This document shows, one piece after another, positions 43,468 through 51,566 of a stretch of 64,000 bases of DNA. The notes beneath the pieces are model-generated. The model made no database searches. It was not told the DNA's origin and saw only the letters and a list, made by a program, of their open reading frames with translations. Location: the NCBI RefSeq assembly GCF_051400755.1, contig NZ_JBLFFL010000001.1, positions 1,302,001-1,366,000 of the forward strand, written 5' to 3'. Made by a program: the position numbers and the translations under genes. This DNA comes from Parapedobacter sp051400755 (lineage in GTDB: Bacteria; Bacteroidota; Bacteroidia; Sphingobacteriales; Sphingobacteriaceae). Each line of letters opens with the position of its first letter. The first letter of the stretch is position 1.

Positions 43468-45168
43468 CTAGTTAAGGCGTTTTGAATGGAATGCATCCAT
43501 CCCGCTGTTCAGAAAATTGAGGTAATTTTGGATATCTTCATTGTAGGCCTGCGCGGGGACCAACTGGTTTCCTTCGCTGTCGATAATGACATAGTACGGC
43601 TGGGCATTCACGCCGAATCTTGATTGTTGAAGATCGGACCATTTTCGCCCGACGGTCGTGATGTTTTTTCCACTGAATGCCGAGACATATTGTTCGCTTT
43701 CATCCAATTTGGTACGGTCGTCGACATATAGAGAGGCCAGGATATAGTCCTCCTTCAAGCGTTTTAATACCTGCGGATCGGGCCAAACGGACTCTTCCAT
43801 TTTACGGCAGTTGACGCAGCTCCATCCGGTGAAATCGAGGAGAACCGGTTTTCCTACCTGTTTGGAATATGCCAGTGCTTGGTCATAATCGTAAAACGCA
43901 TCGATACCGTGTGGTGCGTGGAATACATCGCCGTATTTTTTGACGAGTCCTGTACTTGCCTGAGGTGCGGCAGTCGCCAAACCGGCTTGGTGCAGGTTAA
44001 AATCCTGGGTGGGCGATGGGGGCAACCAAGCACTCAGCGCTTTCAGCGGCGCCCCCCATAACCCCGGGACCATATAGACCGTGAAAGAAAGGATGGCGAT
44101 GGCAAAAAATAAACGGGGAACGGAGATGAACGGAACGCTGCTATCGTGCGAGAATTTCAGTTTGCCCAACAAATACAGGCCGAACATTCCAAAGATGACA
44201 ATCCAGATGGAAAGGAATACTTCCCTGTCGAGGATTCGCCAATGATAAGCCAGATCGACATTGGAGAGGAACTTAAATGCTAGGGCCAACTCCAGAAAAC
44301 CCAGCGATACCTTCACGGTATTGAGCCATCCGCCCGATTTCGGCATTTCTTTCAGCAACGATGGAAAAAATGCAAACAGCATAAACGGTATGGCCAGCGC
44401 CACTGAAAAGCCTAGCATGCCCATTGCCGGCCCCATGAGCGAGCCTTTTGAAACGGCTTCTACGAGCAGGTAACCGATGATTGGCCCCGTACAAGAAAAC
44501 GAGACCAAGGCGAGCGTGAAGGCCATAAAAAACAAGCCAAGGAGGCCGCCCCTATTGGACTTTTCGTCGATCTTGTTGACAAAGCGCGAGGGCAATGTAA
44601 TCTCGAACGCACCCAAAAACGAAATGGCAAATACAATGATAATGATAAAAAACAACAGGTTGAACCAAGCGCTGCTTGCGGCTTCGTTGAGTGCGGATGC
44701 GCCGAAGATCAAGGTGACCAGCATGCCCAATGCTACGTAGATCACGATGATAAAAAGACCATACAACAGTGCGTTGATCACCCCTTTCGCTCTTGTCCCG
44801 CTCTGTTTCGTAAAAAACGAAACGGTTAAGGGGACCATGGGATAGATGCAGGGCATAAGGAAGGCAGCAAAGCCGCCAATAAGGCCGGCTATGAATATCC
44901 CCCAAAGTGTCTGTGGAGCATCGCCTCCTGCGGATGCGTTGTTGATAGCGGCAGTTGCCGTGGTATCTTGCCCAGCGGTCGTATCTTGCCCGTCTGTAAA
45001 GACCACGTCATCTGGCGTCGCAATATAGGCCGCCGTGTCGACGGTATCCTGTCCGTCGCTGAATTCGACACCCTCAACGTCGTACAAGGTGTCTTGCGCG
45101 AGGGCATGAGGTGTGGTAGCGCAAACCACGCCAGCGAACAGGAGTAGGACAAGAAGAACTCGCTTCAT
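43468..45168 (-). CDS. dsbD: Thiol:disulfide interchange protein DsbD without its N-terminal alpha domain
   Basis: DsbD carries electrons from cytosolic thioredoxin across the inner membrane to periplasmic thiol proteins. The 566-residue product has a signal peptide, a short Asp/Thr-rich linker with repeated DGQDT units (residues ~35-75), eight hydrophobic segments with the paired cysteines in LMPCIYPMVPL and FSCTGPIIG, and a C-terminal thioredoxin-like gamma domain with FTGWSCVNCRKMEES. The periplasmic alpha domain of classical DsbD is absent here and is encoded just upstream at 45259-45708. The ATG at 45168 is preferred for the signal peptide; one at 45177 adds three residues. Confidence 0.94.
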   Translation of the reverse strand: MKRVLLVLLLFAGVVCATTPHALAQDTLYDVEGVEFSDGQDTVDTAAYIATPDDVVFTDGQDTTAGQDTTATAAINNASAGGDAPQTLWGIFIAGLIGGFAAFLMPCIYPMVPLTVSFFTKQSGTRAKGVINALLYGLFIIVIYVALGMLVTLIFGASALNEAASSAWFNLLFFIIIIVFAISFLGAFEITLPSRFVNKIDEKSNRGGLLGLFFMAFTLALVSFSCTGPIIGYLLVEAVSKGSLMGPAMGMLGFSVALAIPFMLFAFFPSLLKEMPKSGGWLNTVKVSLGFLELALAFKFLSNVDLAYHWRILDREVFLSIWIVIFGMFGLYLLGKLKFSHDSSVPFISVPRLFFAIAILSFTVYMVPGLWGAPLKALSAWLPPSPTQDFNLHQAGLATAAPQASTGLVKKYGDVFHAPHGIDAFYDYDQALAYSKQVGKPVLLDFTGWSCVNCRKMEESVWPDPQVLKRLKEDYILASLYVDDRTKLDESEQYVSAFSGKNITTVGRKWSDLQQSRFGVNAQPYYVIIDSEGNQLVPAQAYNEDIQNYLNFLNSGMDAFHSKRLN

Positions 45169-45194
45169 GAGGGGCATACGTAAAAAACGGAGTG

Positions 45195-45202
45195 CAAACA
45201 TA
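45195..45202 (-). promoter_or_regulatory. -7 box TATGTTTG upstream of dsbD
   Basis: TATGTTTG on the minus strand matches TAnnTTTG, 26 bp before the dsbD ATG, and lies downstream of the hairpin terminator that follows the alpha-domain gene. Confidence 0.5.
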
Positions 45203-45208
45203 GTGAAA

Positions 45209-45233
45209 TAAAAAAAAGGCAGTACACTGCCTT
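45209..45233 (-). terminator. Rho-independent terminator between the DsbD-alpha gene and dsbD
   Basis: On the minus strand AAGGCAG and CTGCCTT (45227-45233 and 45216-45222) form a 7-bp stem with a 4-nt loop, directly followed by a run of Ts (plus-strand A-tract to 45209). It lies 26 bp after the alpha-domain gene stop. Confidence 0.75.
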
Positions 45234-45258
45234 CACCGATTTCTTTTTTTGGCCAGTG

Positions 45259-45708
45259 TTACTTGACCGCAACCGTAAACTCGACTTCATCAGGAGGGAG
45301 GCATTGGGTAGCATCACAGGCCATGAATTCCACGGCTCCCTTAACGGTTGTAGCGCCATTCTTTAATTTGACTTTTTGCTGAAAAACGACCTCTTTGTCA
45401 AAATAGGGGACATCCATATCAAAAACTTCTTCGTACTTGTTTTTCGCCTTTGGTTCAGCAGGCTTGCCGACCAAGGCAAAATCTGCGGACGGGCTAAAGG
45501 TAAACGAGGTTTTTATCGGTCCGCCTTCTGCCACGTTCTGCGAGTATATATGCCAGCCATTATCCATGGTCGCTTTCATGAAAATGACGGCCTCACTTGC
45601 ACTGATTTTCTTGGCACCAAACTGCCATTTTACCGGCTGCAGGATCTGCGCAGAAGCGCCCGCTGCTGTGATCAATAAAATAGCGATTGCTAATGTGATT
45701 TTCTTCAT
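45259..45708 (-). CDS. Stand-alone DsbD alpha-domain-like periplasmic protein
   Basis: The 149-residue product has a signal peptide (MKKITLAIAILLITAAGASA) and one immunoglobulin-like domain matching the N-terminal domain of DsbD: PVKWQFGAKKISASEAVIFM, DNGWHIYSQNVAEGGPIKT, and VEFMACDATQCLPPDEVEFT with the two cysteines of the redox-active pair. It would accept electrons from DsbD and pass them to periplasmic partners. It is upstream of dsbD, in the same direction, but separated by a terminator and a new promoter. Confidence 0.88.
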   Translation of the reverse strand: MKKITLAIAILLITAAGASAQILQPVKWQFGAKKISASEAVIFMKATMDNGWHIYSQNVAEGGPIKTSFTFSPSADFALVGKPAEPKAKNKYEEVFDMDVPYFDKEVVFQQKVKLKNGATTVKGAVEFMACDATQCLPPDEVEFTVAVK

Positions 45709-45795
45709 GATCTGTGTTGTTGCATTGTCTACACGATGAGACTTATTTCTAATATGGAGGTTTAATCCTGTCAGTTTATGTTCGGTATTTGCGTG

Positions 45796-45803
45796 CAAAG
45801 GTA
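45796..45803 (-). promoter_or_regulatory. -7 box TACCTTTG upstream of the DsbD-alpha gene
   Basis: TACCTTTG on the minus strand, 87 bp before the ATG at 45708, just after the birA stop codon. Confidence 0.45.
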
Positions 45804-45814
45804 ATCATTTTTGA

Positions 45815-46585
45815 TCAGATGACAAAAGCGATCTCCTTGATGTCAAAATCGACCACGTGACTGTTGAAATCAATTTGCAGCCGTCCCGATTCGGTCACCC
45901 CGACGATGACGCCCATTACCCGCACGCCATCGATCAGAAAGTGATGCGGTTCACCGAGTCGGTAAAGGCGCGCGCTATAGGTGGTCAACTGCGTTTCAAC
46001 ATCGCCCGTTTTCAGTACCAGATACTCCTGCTCGATATGTTTGCAAAGATCGGTCAATAGGTGGGATAGATTGCAATCGTGATGTAAAATTTGCTTGATA
46101 GAAATAACCGATTCGCGGATGGGTTCGGGAAACGCCAATTGATTGACGTTGATGCCGATGCCTACGATAGCCGCCTTCCAGACGTGTCCCTTGAGGATGT
46201 TTTCAATCAGAATACCCCCGATTTTTTTATGGTTGACGTAAAGATCATTCGGCCATTTGATGTAAACATCCTCGGGTAATAGGGATTCGAGCCAGCGGAC
46301 GATGCCGAGACTGATGGCTGCGGTGAGGTGGAATTGATGTTTCGGGCTCAGGAACGTGGGCGTCAGCAGGATGCTTATGGTGAGGTTTTGGCCGGGCTCG
46401 CTGTGCCAGGTAGCCCCCTTTTGCCCCCTGCCAGCGAATTGGTCAACTGCCATTATTACAGTACCTTCGGCAAGTGGCGTGGATTTTGACAGTTCTTTTT
46501 TAAGGTATTCGTTTGTGGAGGGTGTCCGCTGTACGGTAATAACATTTTGTCCTTCAAATAATCCCGAAAATGTGTTACTTTGCAA
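45815..46585 (-). CDS. birA: Biotin--[acetyl-CoA-carboxylase] ligase
   Basis: BirA attaches biotin to the carrier domain of acetyl-CoA carboxylase. The 256-residue product is the short form without an N-terminal DNA-binding domain. Visible motifs are DSTN-like TPSTNEYLKKEL, the biotinyl-AMP loop DQFAGRGQKGATWHS, KWPNDLYVNHKKIGGILIEN, and VGIGINVNQL. No ATG suits the N-terminus; the frame starts at a TTG at 46585, giving MQSNTFSGLFEG, which agrees with relatives that begin just before a similar FSGLF-G stretch. It is divergent from rsfS across 50 bp that contain a 14-bp palindrome. Confidence 0.92.
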   Translation of the reverse strand: MQSNTFSGLFEGQNVITVQRTPSTNEYLKKELSKSTPLAEGTVIMAVDQFAGRGQKGATWHSEPGQNLTISILLTPTFLSPKHQFHLTAAISLGIVRWLESLLPEDVYIKWPNDLYVNHKKIGGILIENILKGHVWKAAIVGIGINVNQLAFPEPIRESVISIKQILHHDCNLSHLLTDLCKHIEQEYLVLKTGDVETQLTTYSARLYRLGEPHHFLIDGVRVMGVIVGVTESGRLQIDFNSHVVDFDIKEIAFVI

Positions 46586-46601
46586 TACGAATAAAATTAA
46601 A

Positions 46602-46615
46602 GGGTAATATTACCC
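46602..46615. promoter_or_regulatory. Perfect 14-bp palindrome between birA and rsfS
   Basis: GGGTAATATTACCC is perfectly self-complementary and sits in the 50-bp divergent space, 17 bp from the birA start and 20 bp from the rsfS start. It is a candidate operator for a dimeric repressor; no regulator is adjacent. Confidence 0.45.
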
Positions 46616-46635
46616 CAAAACTATAATTATTTTTA

Positions 46636-47010
46636 ATGATAAAAAACAAAAAATCAGCCATGTCAGCTCGCTTATCGGAGGTCGTTGTCCACGGTATGCA
46701 AGAGAAGAAAGGGAATGAGATCGTGCGGCTTGATTTGAGAAACATCCATAGTTCGGTGTCAGATTATTTCGTAATTTGCCACGCAGACTCCTCCACACAG
46801 GTCAATGCATTGGCGAAAAGCGTGGAAGAGGAAGTCTTCAAAGCATTGCACCAAGAGCCTTGGCGCAAGGAGGGGTTGGAGCATGGGGAGTGGGTATTGC
46901 TTGACTTCGTCGATGTGGTGGTACATATTTTCAAGACAGATAAACGTAAACATTATGGCATCGAAGACCTTTGGGGAGATGCCGAGCTGGAATATTATCA
47001 AAGTGCGTAA
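46636..47010 (+). CDS. rsfS: Ribosomal silencing factor RsfS
   Basis: RsfS binds ribosomal protein uL14 on the 50S subunit and blocks subunit joining during starvation. The 124-residue product carries the family core: EKKGNEIVRLDLRNI, SVSDYFVICHADSSTQVNAL, HGEWVLLDFVDVVVHIF and YGIEDLWGDAE. An internal ATG at 46660 is an alternative start. ftsH follows after 34 bp, a common order in Bacteroidota. Confidence 0.95.
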   Translation: MIKNKKSAMSARLSEVVVHGMQEKKGNEIVRLDLRNIHSSVSDYFVICHADSSTQVNALAKSVEEEVFKALHQEPWRKEGLEHGEWVLLDFVDVVVHIFKTDKRKHYGIEDLWGDAELEYYQSA

Positions 47011-47044
47011 TTCAAAAGAAACTAAACAAGAGAGAAGTAAAGGT

Positions 47045-49150
47045 ATGCCTAACGGACCCGAGAGAATAAAGAGAGTGCCGAGCAAAAAAGTGACGCCGAA
47101 GCCGCCGAGGTTCAATATCATGTGGCTGTGGGTAGCGATGATTTTCGGTTTTTTTGCTTTGCAGTATGTATTTAGCGACGATAAAGCCAAACAGATTACC
47201 TATCAGGAATTTGAGGAAAACATGCTAAAAACAGGCGACGTAGAACGACTGATCGCCTATAAACGGAATGATTTATTTTTTGTAGAGGTATTCATCAAAA
47301 AAGACCGGCTTACGGATCCCAAATACCGGGATGTAAAGCCGAGCGCGAATAGTCTCACGCTGACGCCGTCGGCGGGACCGCAGTATTTCTTTACCGACGG
47401 CTCGTACGATGCATTGGAGCGTAAATTGGATACCGCACAGGCAGCGATCGATCCGAATGAACGGGTATCCCTGCGGCTGGAAGACCGGACCAATGCGTGG
47501 ACGGGGTGGATCTTTTCCATCATGTTGCCGCTGGTGTTGATCCTCGTATTCTGGATTTTTATCATGCGGCGCATGGGCGGTGGCGGTGCAGGACCTGGCG
47601 GACAGATCTTTAACATTGGGAAGTCAAAAGCAACGCTTTTTGACAAAGAATCCCAGGTGGCCATTACCTTTAGTGATGTGGCGGGCCTTGAAGAAGCCAA
47701 GCAGGAAGTGATGGAGATCGTAGATTTCCTTAAAAATCCGAAAAAATATACCAACTTGGGTGGAAAGATACCCAAGGGCGCATTATTGGTCGGTTCACCC
47801 GGTACGGGCAAAACGTTGTTGGCCAAAGCGGTGGCGGGTGAGGCACAGGTGCCTTTCTTCTCCCTTTCGGGGTCGGACTTCGTCGAAATGTTTGTAGGTG
47901 TCGGCGCATCACGCGTGCGTGACTTGTTCCGTCAAGCCAAGGATAAGGCCCCGTGTATCATCTTCATTGACGAAATCGATGCAATCGGGCGCGCCAGGGG
48001 GAAAAACAGTGTGATGGGCGGAAACGACGAACGTGAGAATACGCTCAATCAGCTGCTCGTTGAAATGGATGGCTTCGGCACCGACTCGGGCATCATCATC
48101 ATGGCGGCAACCAACCGGCCGGATGTCTTGGACTCGGCCCTGCTGCGTCCGGGACGGTTCGATAGGCAGATATCCATTGACAAACCTGATTTGGTGGGCC
48201 GTGAGCAGATCTTCAAAGTACACCTCAAGCCACTGAAGCTGTCGGCAGAGGTGGATGCCAAGAAATTGTCTGCACAAACTCCCGGTTTTGCGGGCGCTGA
48301 GATCGCTAACGTATGCAACGAAGCCGCATTGATCGCCGCGAGGCGCAACAAAGCATCCATCGATATGCAAGATTTTCAGGATGCCATTGACCGGGTCATC
48401 GGCGGCTTGGAGAAGAAAAATAAAATCATTTCTCCCGAAGAGAAGCGCATTGTTGCGTTCCATGAGGCCGGACATGCGATCGCGGGTTGGTTTCTGGAGC
48501 ATGCCGACCCGTTGGTGAAGGTGTCGATTGTGCCACGGGGCGTGGCAGCATTGGGCTATGCCCAATATTTGCCAAAGGAGCAGTTCCTGTATACCACGGA
48601 GCAATTGACAGATGGGTTGTGCATGACCATGGGTGGCCGGGTGGCCGAAGACATCACCTTTGGTAAAATCTCTACAGGCGCCCAGAACGATTTAGAGCGC
48701 ATCACGAAGCTGGCCTATGCCATGGTGGCCGTTTACGGGATGAATGCGCGGGTAGGCAACATTTCGTTCAACGACAGCCAGGAAAATCAGTTTCAACGCC
48801 CTTATTCTGAAAAAACAGCCGAACTGATCGATGAAGAAGTCCGCAAGCTGATCGGCGAAATCTACGAGACGACGAAGAAACTGCTGCTGGAAAAACAAGA
48901 TGGACTCATTGCGCTGGCCGAGAAATTGCTCGAGAAGGAAATCCTTTTTCAGTCTGACTTGGAGCAAATATTGGGCAAGCGCCCATTTGATCATCGGACC
49001 ACGTATGACGAATTCGTCAATGGCGAGCCTGATGAGGGCGATCAAAGCAAAGCTGCTAAAGGGTTGGTTCACGATGGTGTAGGGGACAATTCGGGAACGT
49101 TTGACCCTAATCCGGCGCAAGACGAAGCCCGATCATCGGCCGAAGGGTAA
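47045..49150 (+). CDS. ftsH: ATP-dependent zinc metalloprotease FtsH
   Basis: FtsH is the membrane-anchored AAA+ protease that degrades misfolded membrane and short-lived proteins. The 701-residue product has TM1 at about residues 25-43, a periplasmic domain, TM2 at about 155-174, then the AAA module with Walker A GSPGTGKT at 250-257 (Ser where most have Pro), Walker B CIIFIDEIDAIG, the SRH motif MAATNRPDVLDSALLRPGRF, and the zinc site HEAGH at 473-477. The C-terminus is charged and variable. The ATG at 47045 follows AAAGGT; frames open further upstream lie inside rsfS and are not part of the gene. Confidence 0.97.
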   Translation: MPNGPERIKRVPSKKVTPKPPRFNIMWLWVAMIFGFFALQYVFSDDKAKQITYQEFEENMLKTGDVERLIAYKRNDLFFVEVFIKKDRLTDPKYRDVKPSANSLTLTPSAGPQYFFTDGSYDALERKLDTAQAAIDPNERVSLRLEDRTNAWTGWIFSIMLPLVLILVFWIFIMRRMGGGGAGPGGQIFNIGKSKATLFDKESQVAITFSDVAGLEEAKQEVMEIVDFLKNPKKYTNLGGKIPKGALLVGSPGTGKTLLAKAVAGEAQVPFFSLSGSDFVEMFVGVGASRVRDLFRQAKDKAPCIIFIDEIDAIGRARGKNSVMGGNDERENTLNQLLVEMDGFGTDSGIIIMAATNRPDVLDSALLRPGRFDRQISIDKPDLVGREQIFKVHLKPLKLSAEVDAKKLSAQTPGFAGAEIANVCNEAALIAARRNKASIDMQDFQDAIDRVIGGLEKKNKIISPEEKRIVAFHEAGHAIAGWFLEHADPLVKVSIVPRGVAALGYAQYLPKEQFLYTTEQLTDGLCMTMGGRVAEDITFGKISTGAQNDLERITKLAYAMVAVYGMNARVGNISFNDSQENQFQRPYSEKTAELIDEEVRKLIGEIYETTKKLLLEKQDGLIALAEKLLEKEILFQSDLEQILGKRPFDHRTTYDEFVNGEPDEGDQSKAAKGLVHDGVGDNSGTFDPNPAQDEARSSAEG

Positions 49151-49178
49151 ACAGCGGATCAAATCAGTCATAGGAACC

Positions 49179-49835
49179 TTGCAGAAAAATGTAAAGAGCA
49201 CGACGGCTAAAGAGCGGATGCTGAAGAAAATCAGGCATGCGCTACTGCAAAAACGGGAGCATCCTTATCCCAGCTTCGAGGAGACGGCCCTTCACCCAGA
49301 GGAGACGGATCCGATGGACGTGCTGTTTGCTCAGCGTTTTACGGCTGTCGCCGGCAAATTCGTCTACTGCGAAGATGAAGTGAGCTTCATTGATAACCTC
49401 CTCACCTTGGCTGACAAGGAAACACTACGCAGGATGTATGCTTGGGAACCTACTGTTCAGCAACTGTTGGATAAGTATGGGTTCCCTTATTTTCGGTCCG
49501 AACAGGACTTTAGCGAAGCCGAAGCGGGAATCACAACCTGTGAAGCGCTTATTGCCCGATCGGGCAGTATATTGATCAGCAATGGGGATGCGGCTGGCCG
49601 CCGACTAAGTATCTATCCGCACAGGCATGTGGTCGTTGCCTACGCTTCGCAACTGGTTATGGATATCAAAGATGGTCTTCGCTTGATGCAGCAGCGATAT
49701 GGAGAGGCGCTTCCCTCGTTGATCAGTGTCATCACCGGCCCAAGCCGCACAGCCGATATTGAGAAGACGCTCGTGTTAGGGGCGCATGGCCCTAAGGAAG
49801 TTTACGTGTTTTTATTGGAAGATAGATTGGGGTAA
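49179..49835 (+). CDS. LUD-domain protein (LutC/YkgG-like)
   Basis: The product, about 218 residues, belongs to the LUD superfamily, whose best-known members are LutC-type subunits of the lactate utilisation complex. Visible pattern: AKERMLKKIRHALLQKRE, FVYCEDEVSFIDNLLTLAD, CEALIARSGSILISNGDAAG, VVVAYASQLVMDIKDGLRL, and the closing SVITGPSRTADIEKTLVLGA followed by HGPKEVYVFLLED. LutA and LutB partners are not nearby, so involvement in lactate metabolism is uncertain. I chose TTG 49179, preceded by TAGGAA; alternatives are TTG 49101 (inside ftsH) and ATG 49218. Confidence 0.82.
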   Translation: MQKNVKSTTAKERMLKKIRHALLQKREHPYPSFEETALHPEETDPMDVLFAQRFTAVAGKFVYCEDEVSFIDNLLTLADKETLRRMYAWEPTVQQLLDKYGFPYFRSEQDFSEAEAGITTCEALIARSGSILISNGDAAGRRLSIYPHRHVVVAYASQLVMDIKDGLRLMQQRYGEALPSLISVITGPSRTADIEKTLVLGAHGPKEVYVFLLEDRLG

Positions 49836-49840
49836 GGGGT

Positions 49841-50302
49841 GATTCAGGCGGTTGCTCCTCAGCTGAAATCGGTTCGCGTTGCTCCCAATTTCTAGGCTTC
49901 GTCTGCAAGCCGCCTGAATCACTGGGGTTGGTGGGGGTGGATGAGGCGGTTGCTCCTCCGCTGAAATCGGTTCGCGTTGCTCCCAATTTCTAGGCTTCGT
50001 CTGCAAGCCGCCTGAATCACTGGGGTTGGTGGGGGTGGATGAGGCGGTTGCTCCTCCGCTGAAATCGGTTCGCGTTGCTCCCAATTTCTAGGCTTCGTCT
50101 GCAAGCCGCCTGAATCACTGNNNNNNNNNNGCGGTTGCTCCTCCGCTGAAATCGGTTCGCGTTGCTCCCAATTTCTAGGCTTCGTCTGCAAGCCGCCTGA
50201 ATCACTGAAGGGGTTGGGGGTTGGATGGGCGGTTGCTCCTCAGCTGGGATCCGGGTCGCTTCGCTCCCGTCTCCGAGGCTTCGTCTGCAAGCCGCCTGAA
50301 TC
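49841..50302. repeat. Array of about 98-bp tandem repeats bounded by 11-bp inverted repeats
   Basis: Units begin at 49848, 49946, 50044, 50131 and 50229; units 1, 2 and 4 are 98 bp, unit 3 runs into the N gap, and unit 5 is diverged in its middle. Each unit starts GCGGTTGCTCCTC and ends ...AAGCCGCCTGAATC plus a G-rich spacer. The array opens with GATTCAGGCGG (49841-49851) and closes with its exact complement CCGCCTGAATC (50292-50302); the first 80 bp (49841-49920) alone form an element with these 11-bp terminal inverted repeats. Inside each unit are GTTGCTCC twice and a GGCTT-N7-AAGCC hairpin. The array fills most of the 618-bp gap between two genes. A 98-bp period breaks any reading frame. 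Confidence 0.85.
50121..50130. other. Assembly gap (10 Ns) inside the repeat array
   Basis: Ten Ns replace the G-rich spacer at the end of unit 3. The true copy number of the array is therefore unknown; a fixed run of 10 Ns usually marks a scaffold join, not a measured length. Confidence 0.95.
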
Positions 50303-50441
50303 CTTTTCAACCGTCTGCACAGTAAGCCTGAGGGCCATTGAAAACAAAGACTTGCCGAAAAAAATACCAAGCTCAGTCGCGGCAAGCCGCAAAATCCCTT
50401 ATGAAGCGAAAAAACCAATAGCATATTACTAATAATTTTAG

Positions 50442-50449
50442 TATATTTG
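50442..50449 (+). promoter_or_regulatory. -7 box TATATTTG upstream of the radical SAM gene
   Basis: TATATTTG matches TAnnTTTG and ends 4 bp before the ATG at 50454, implying a leaderless transcript. Confidence 0.45.
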
Positions 50450-50453
50450 TGCT

Positions 50454-51524
50454 ATGGATACGATACAAAACCCGGAGTACTTCAAGGGGCGCGGTGCTCA
50501 AGTGAACACGCATAATAAGTTTGCTGCCCAGCGGTATGTGGCCGAGCATGTCGAGGGTCTGGATGAGGAGTTTCTCGAAAATTCGAATACTCAACTCATT
50601 GATGAACATCCGAAAAAAATTATCAGCGTCAATGATAGTCCCGATTTATCAATGGGCTACTCGCTAAACCCCTATCAGGGATGTGAGCACGGGTGCATCT
50701 ATTGTTACGCCCGCAATGCACATGAGTATTGGGGATATAGCGCCGGGTTGGATTTTGAGCGAAAGATTATTGTCAAGCGGAATGCGGCGGAAGTGCTGGA
50801 GCGACAATTCAACACAAAAGGATATCAGCCACAGGTCATTATGCTTTCGGGCAATACGGATTGCTATCAGCCGGTTGAGCGCAAATTGCAGATCACAAGG
50901 GCCATTTTACAAGTCATGCTGGCCTATCGACATCCGGTATCGATCATCAGCAAAAATAACCTCATCTTGCGCGATGTGGATATCCTGTCGGAGATGGCCA
51001 AGCTGGGGCTTGTTCAGGTGGCGATTTCCCTCAACTCATTGAATGAGGACCTTCGGCAAAAGATGGAGCCACGGACGGTTACCGCAAATGGTCGCCTCAA
51101 GGTCATCCAACGGCTTAGCGATGCAGGCATACCCGCGATGGTCATGTGTGCGCCAATTATACCCGGGCTCAACAGCGATGAGATTCCGGAAGTCATCAAA
51201 GCGGCAGCCGAGCACGGGGCGAGCGGAGCGGGTTACACCATCGTGCGGTTAAACGGCGCGATAGCCGAACTGTTCACGGACTGGGTGCACAAGGCTTACC
51301 CCGATAAGGCCGAAAAGGTGCTGCATAGCATCGCTGCATGCCATGGCGGTAAACTGAATGACAGCCGTTGGGGTGTACGGATGAGCGGGGAGGGTAAACT
51401 GGCGGAGAGCATCAAGCAGCTGTTTAAATTGAGCGTGAAGCGATACATGCCCCAAAGGGCACTGCCCCACTTGCGGCTGGATTTGTTCGCGCCTAGGGGC
51501 GGGAAGCAGCTGGATTTATTTTAA
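50454..51524 (+). CDS. Radical SAM protein, PA0069 / SplB-like family
   Basis: The 356-residue product is a radical SAM enzyme with the cluster motif CEHGCIYCYA (Cys77, Cys81, Cys84), preceded by GYSLNPYQG, which marks the PA0069-type subgroup distantly related to spore photoproduct lyase. Other segments are QVIMLSGNTDCYQPVERKLQ, ISKNNLILRDVDIL and APIIPGLNSDEI. The reaction is unknown. It is not an anaerobic sulfatase-maturating enzyme, which would have extra cysteine clusters in a SPASM domain, so it should not be linked to the sulfatase at 54.1 kb. It stands alone, directly after the repeat array. Confidence 0.88.
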   Translation: MDTIQNPEYFKGRGAQVNTHNKFAAQRYVAEHVEGLDEEFLENSNTQLIDEHPKKIISVNDSPDLSMGYSLNPYQGCEHGCIYCYARNAHEYWGYSAGLDFERKIIVKRNAAEVLERQFNTKGYQPQVIMLSGNTDCYQPVERKLQITRAILQVMLAYRHPVSIISKNNLILRDVDILSEMAKLGLVQVAISLNSLNEDLRQKMEPRTVTANGRLKVIQRLSDAGIPAMVMCAPIIPGLNSDEIPEVIKAAAEHGASGAGYTIVRLNGAIAELFTDWVHKAYPDKAEKVLHSIAACHGGKLNDSRWGVRMSGEGKLAESIKQLFKLSVKRYMPQRALPHLRLDLFAPRGGKQLDLF

Positions 51525-51566
51525 TGGCCGATAATTTTTGTTACTTTCGGCGAACGAATACCAAGC

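Noticed and set aside
49841..50302. CRISPR array
   Set aside because: The units are about 98 bp and contiguous; there are no short repeats separated by unique spacers, and no cas genes nearby.
49812..50424. Minus-strand open frames across the repeat array that would encode Arg/Pro-rich repeat proteins
   Set aside because: The repeat period is 98 bp, so each unit shifts the frame and the same peptides reappear in different frames. The frames also run through the N gap. This is non-coding repeat sequence.
50454..51524. Sulfatase-maturating enzyme partner for the sulfatase at 54.1 kb
   Set aside because: It has a single CxxxCxxC cluster and the GYSLNPYQGC signature of the PA0069 group, and lacks the additional cysteine clusters of maturases.
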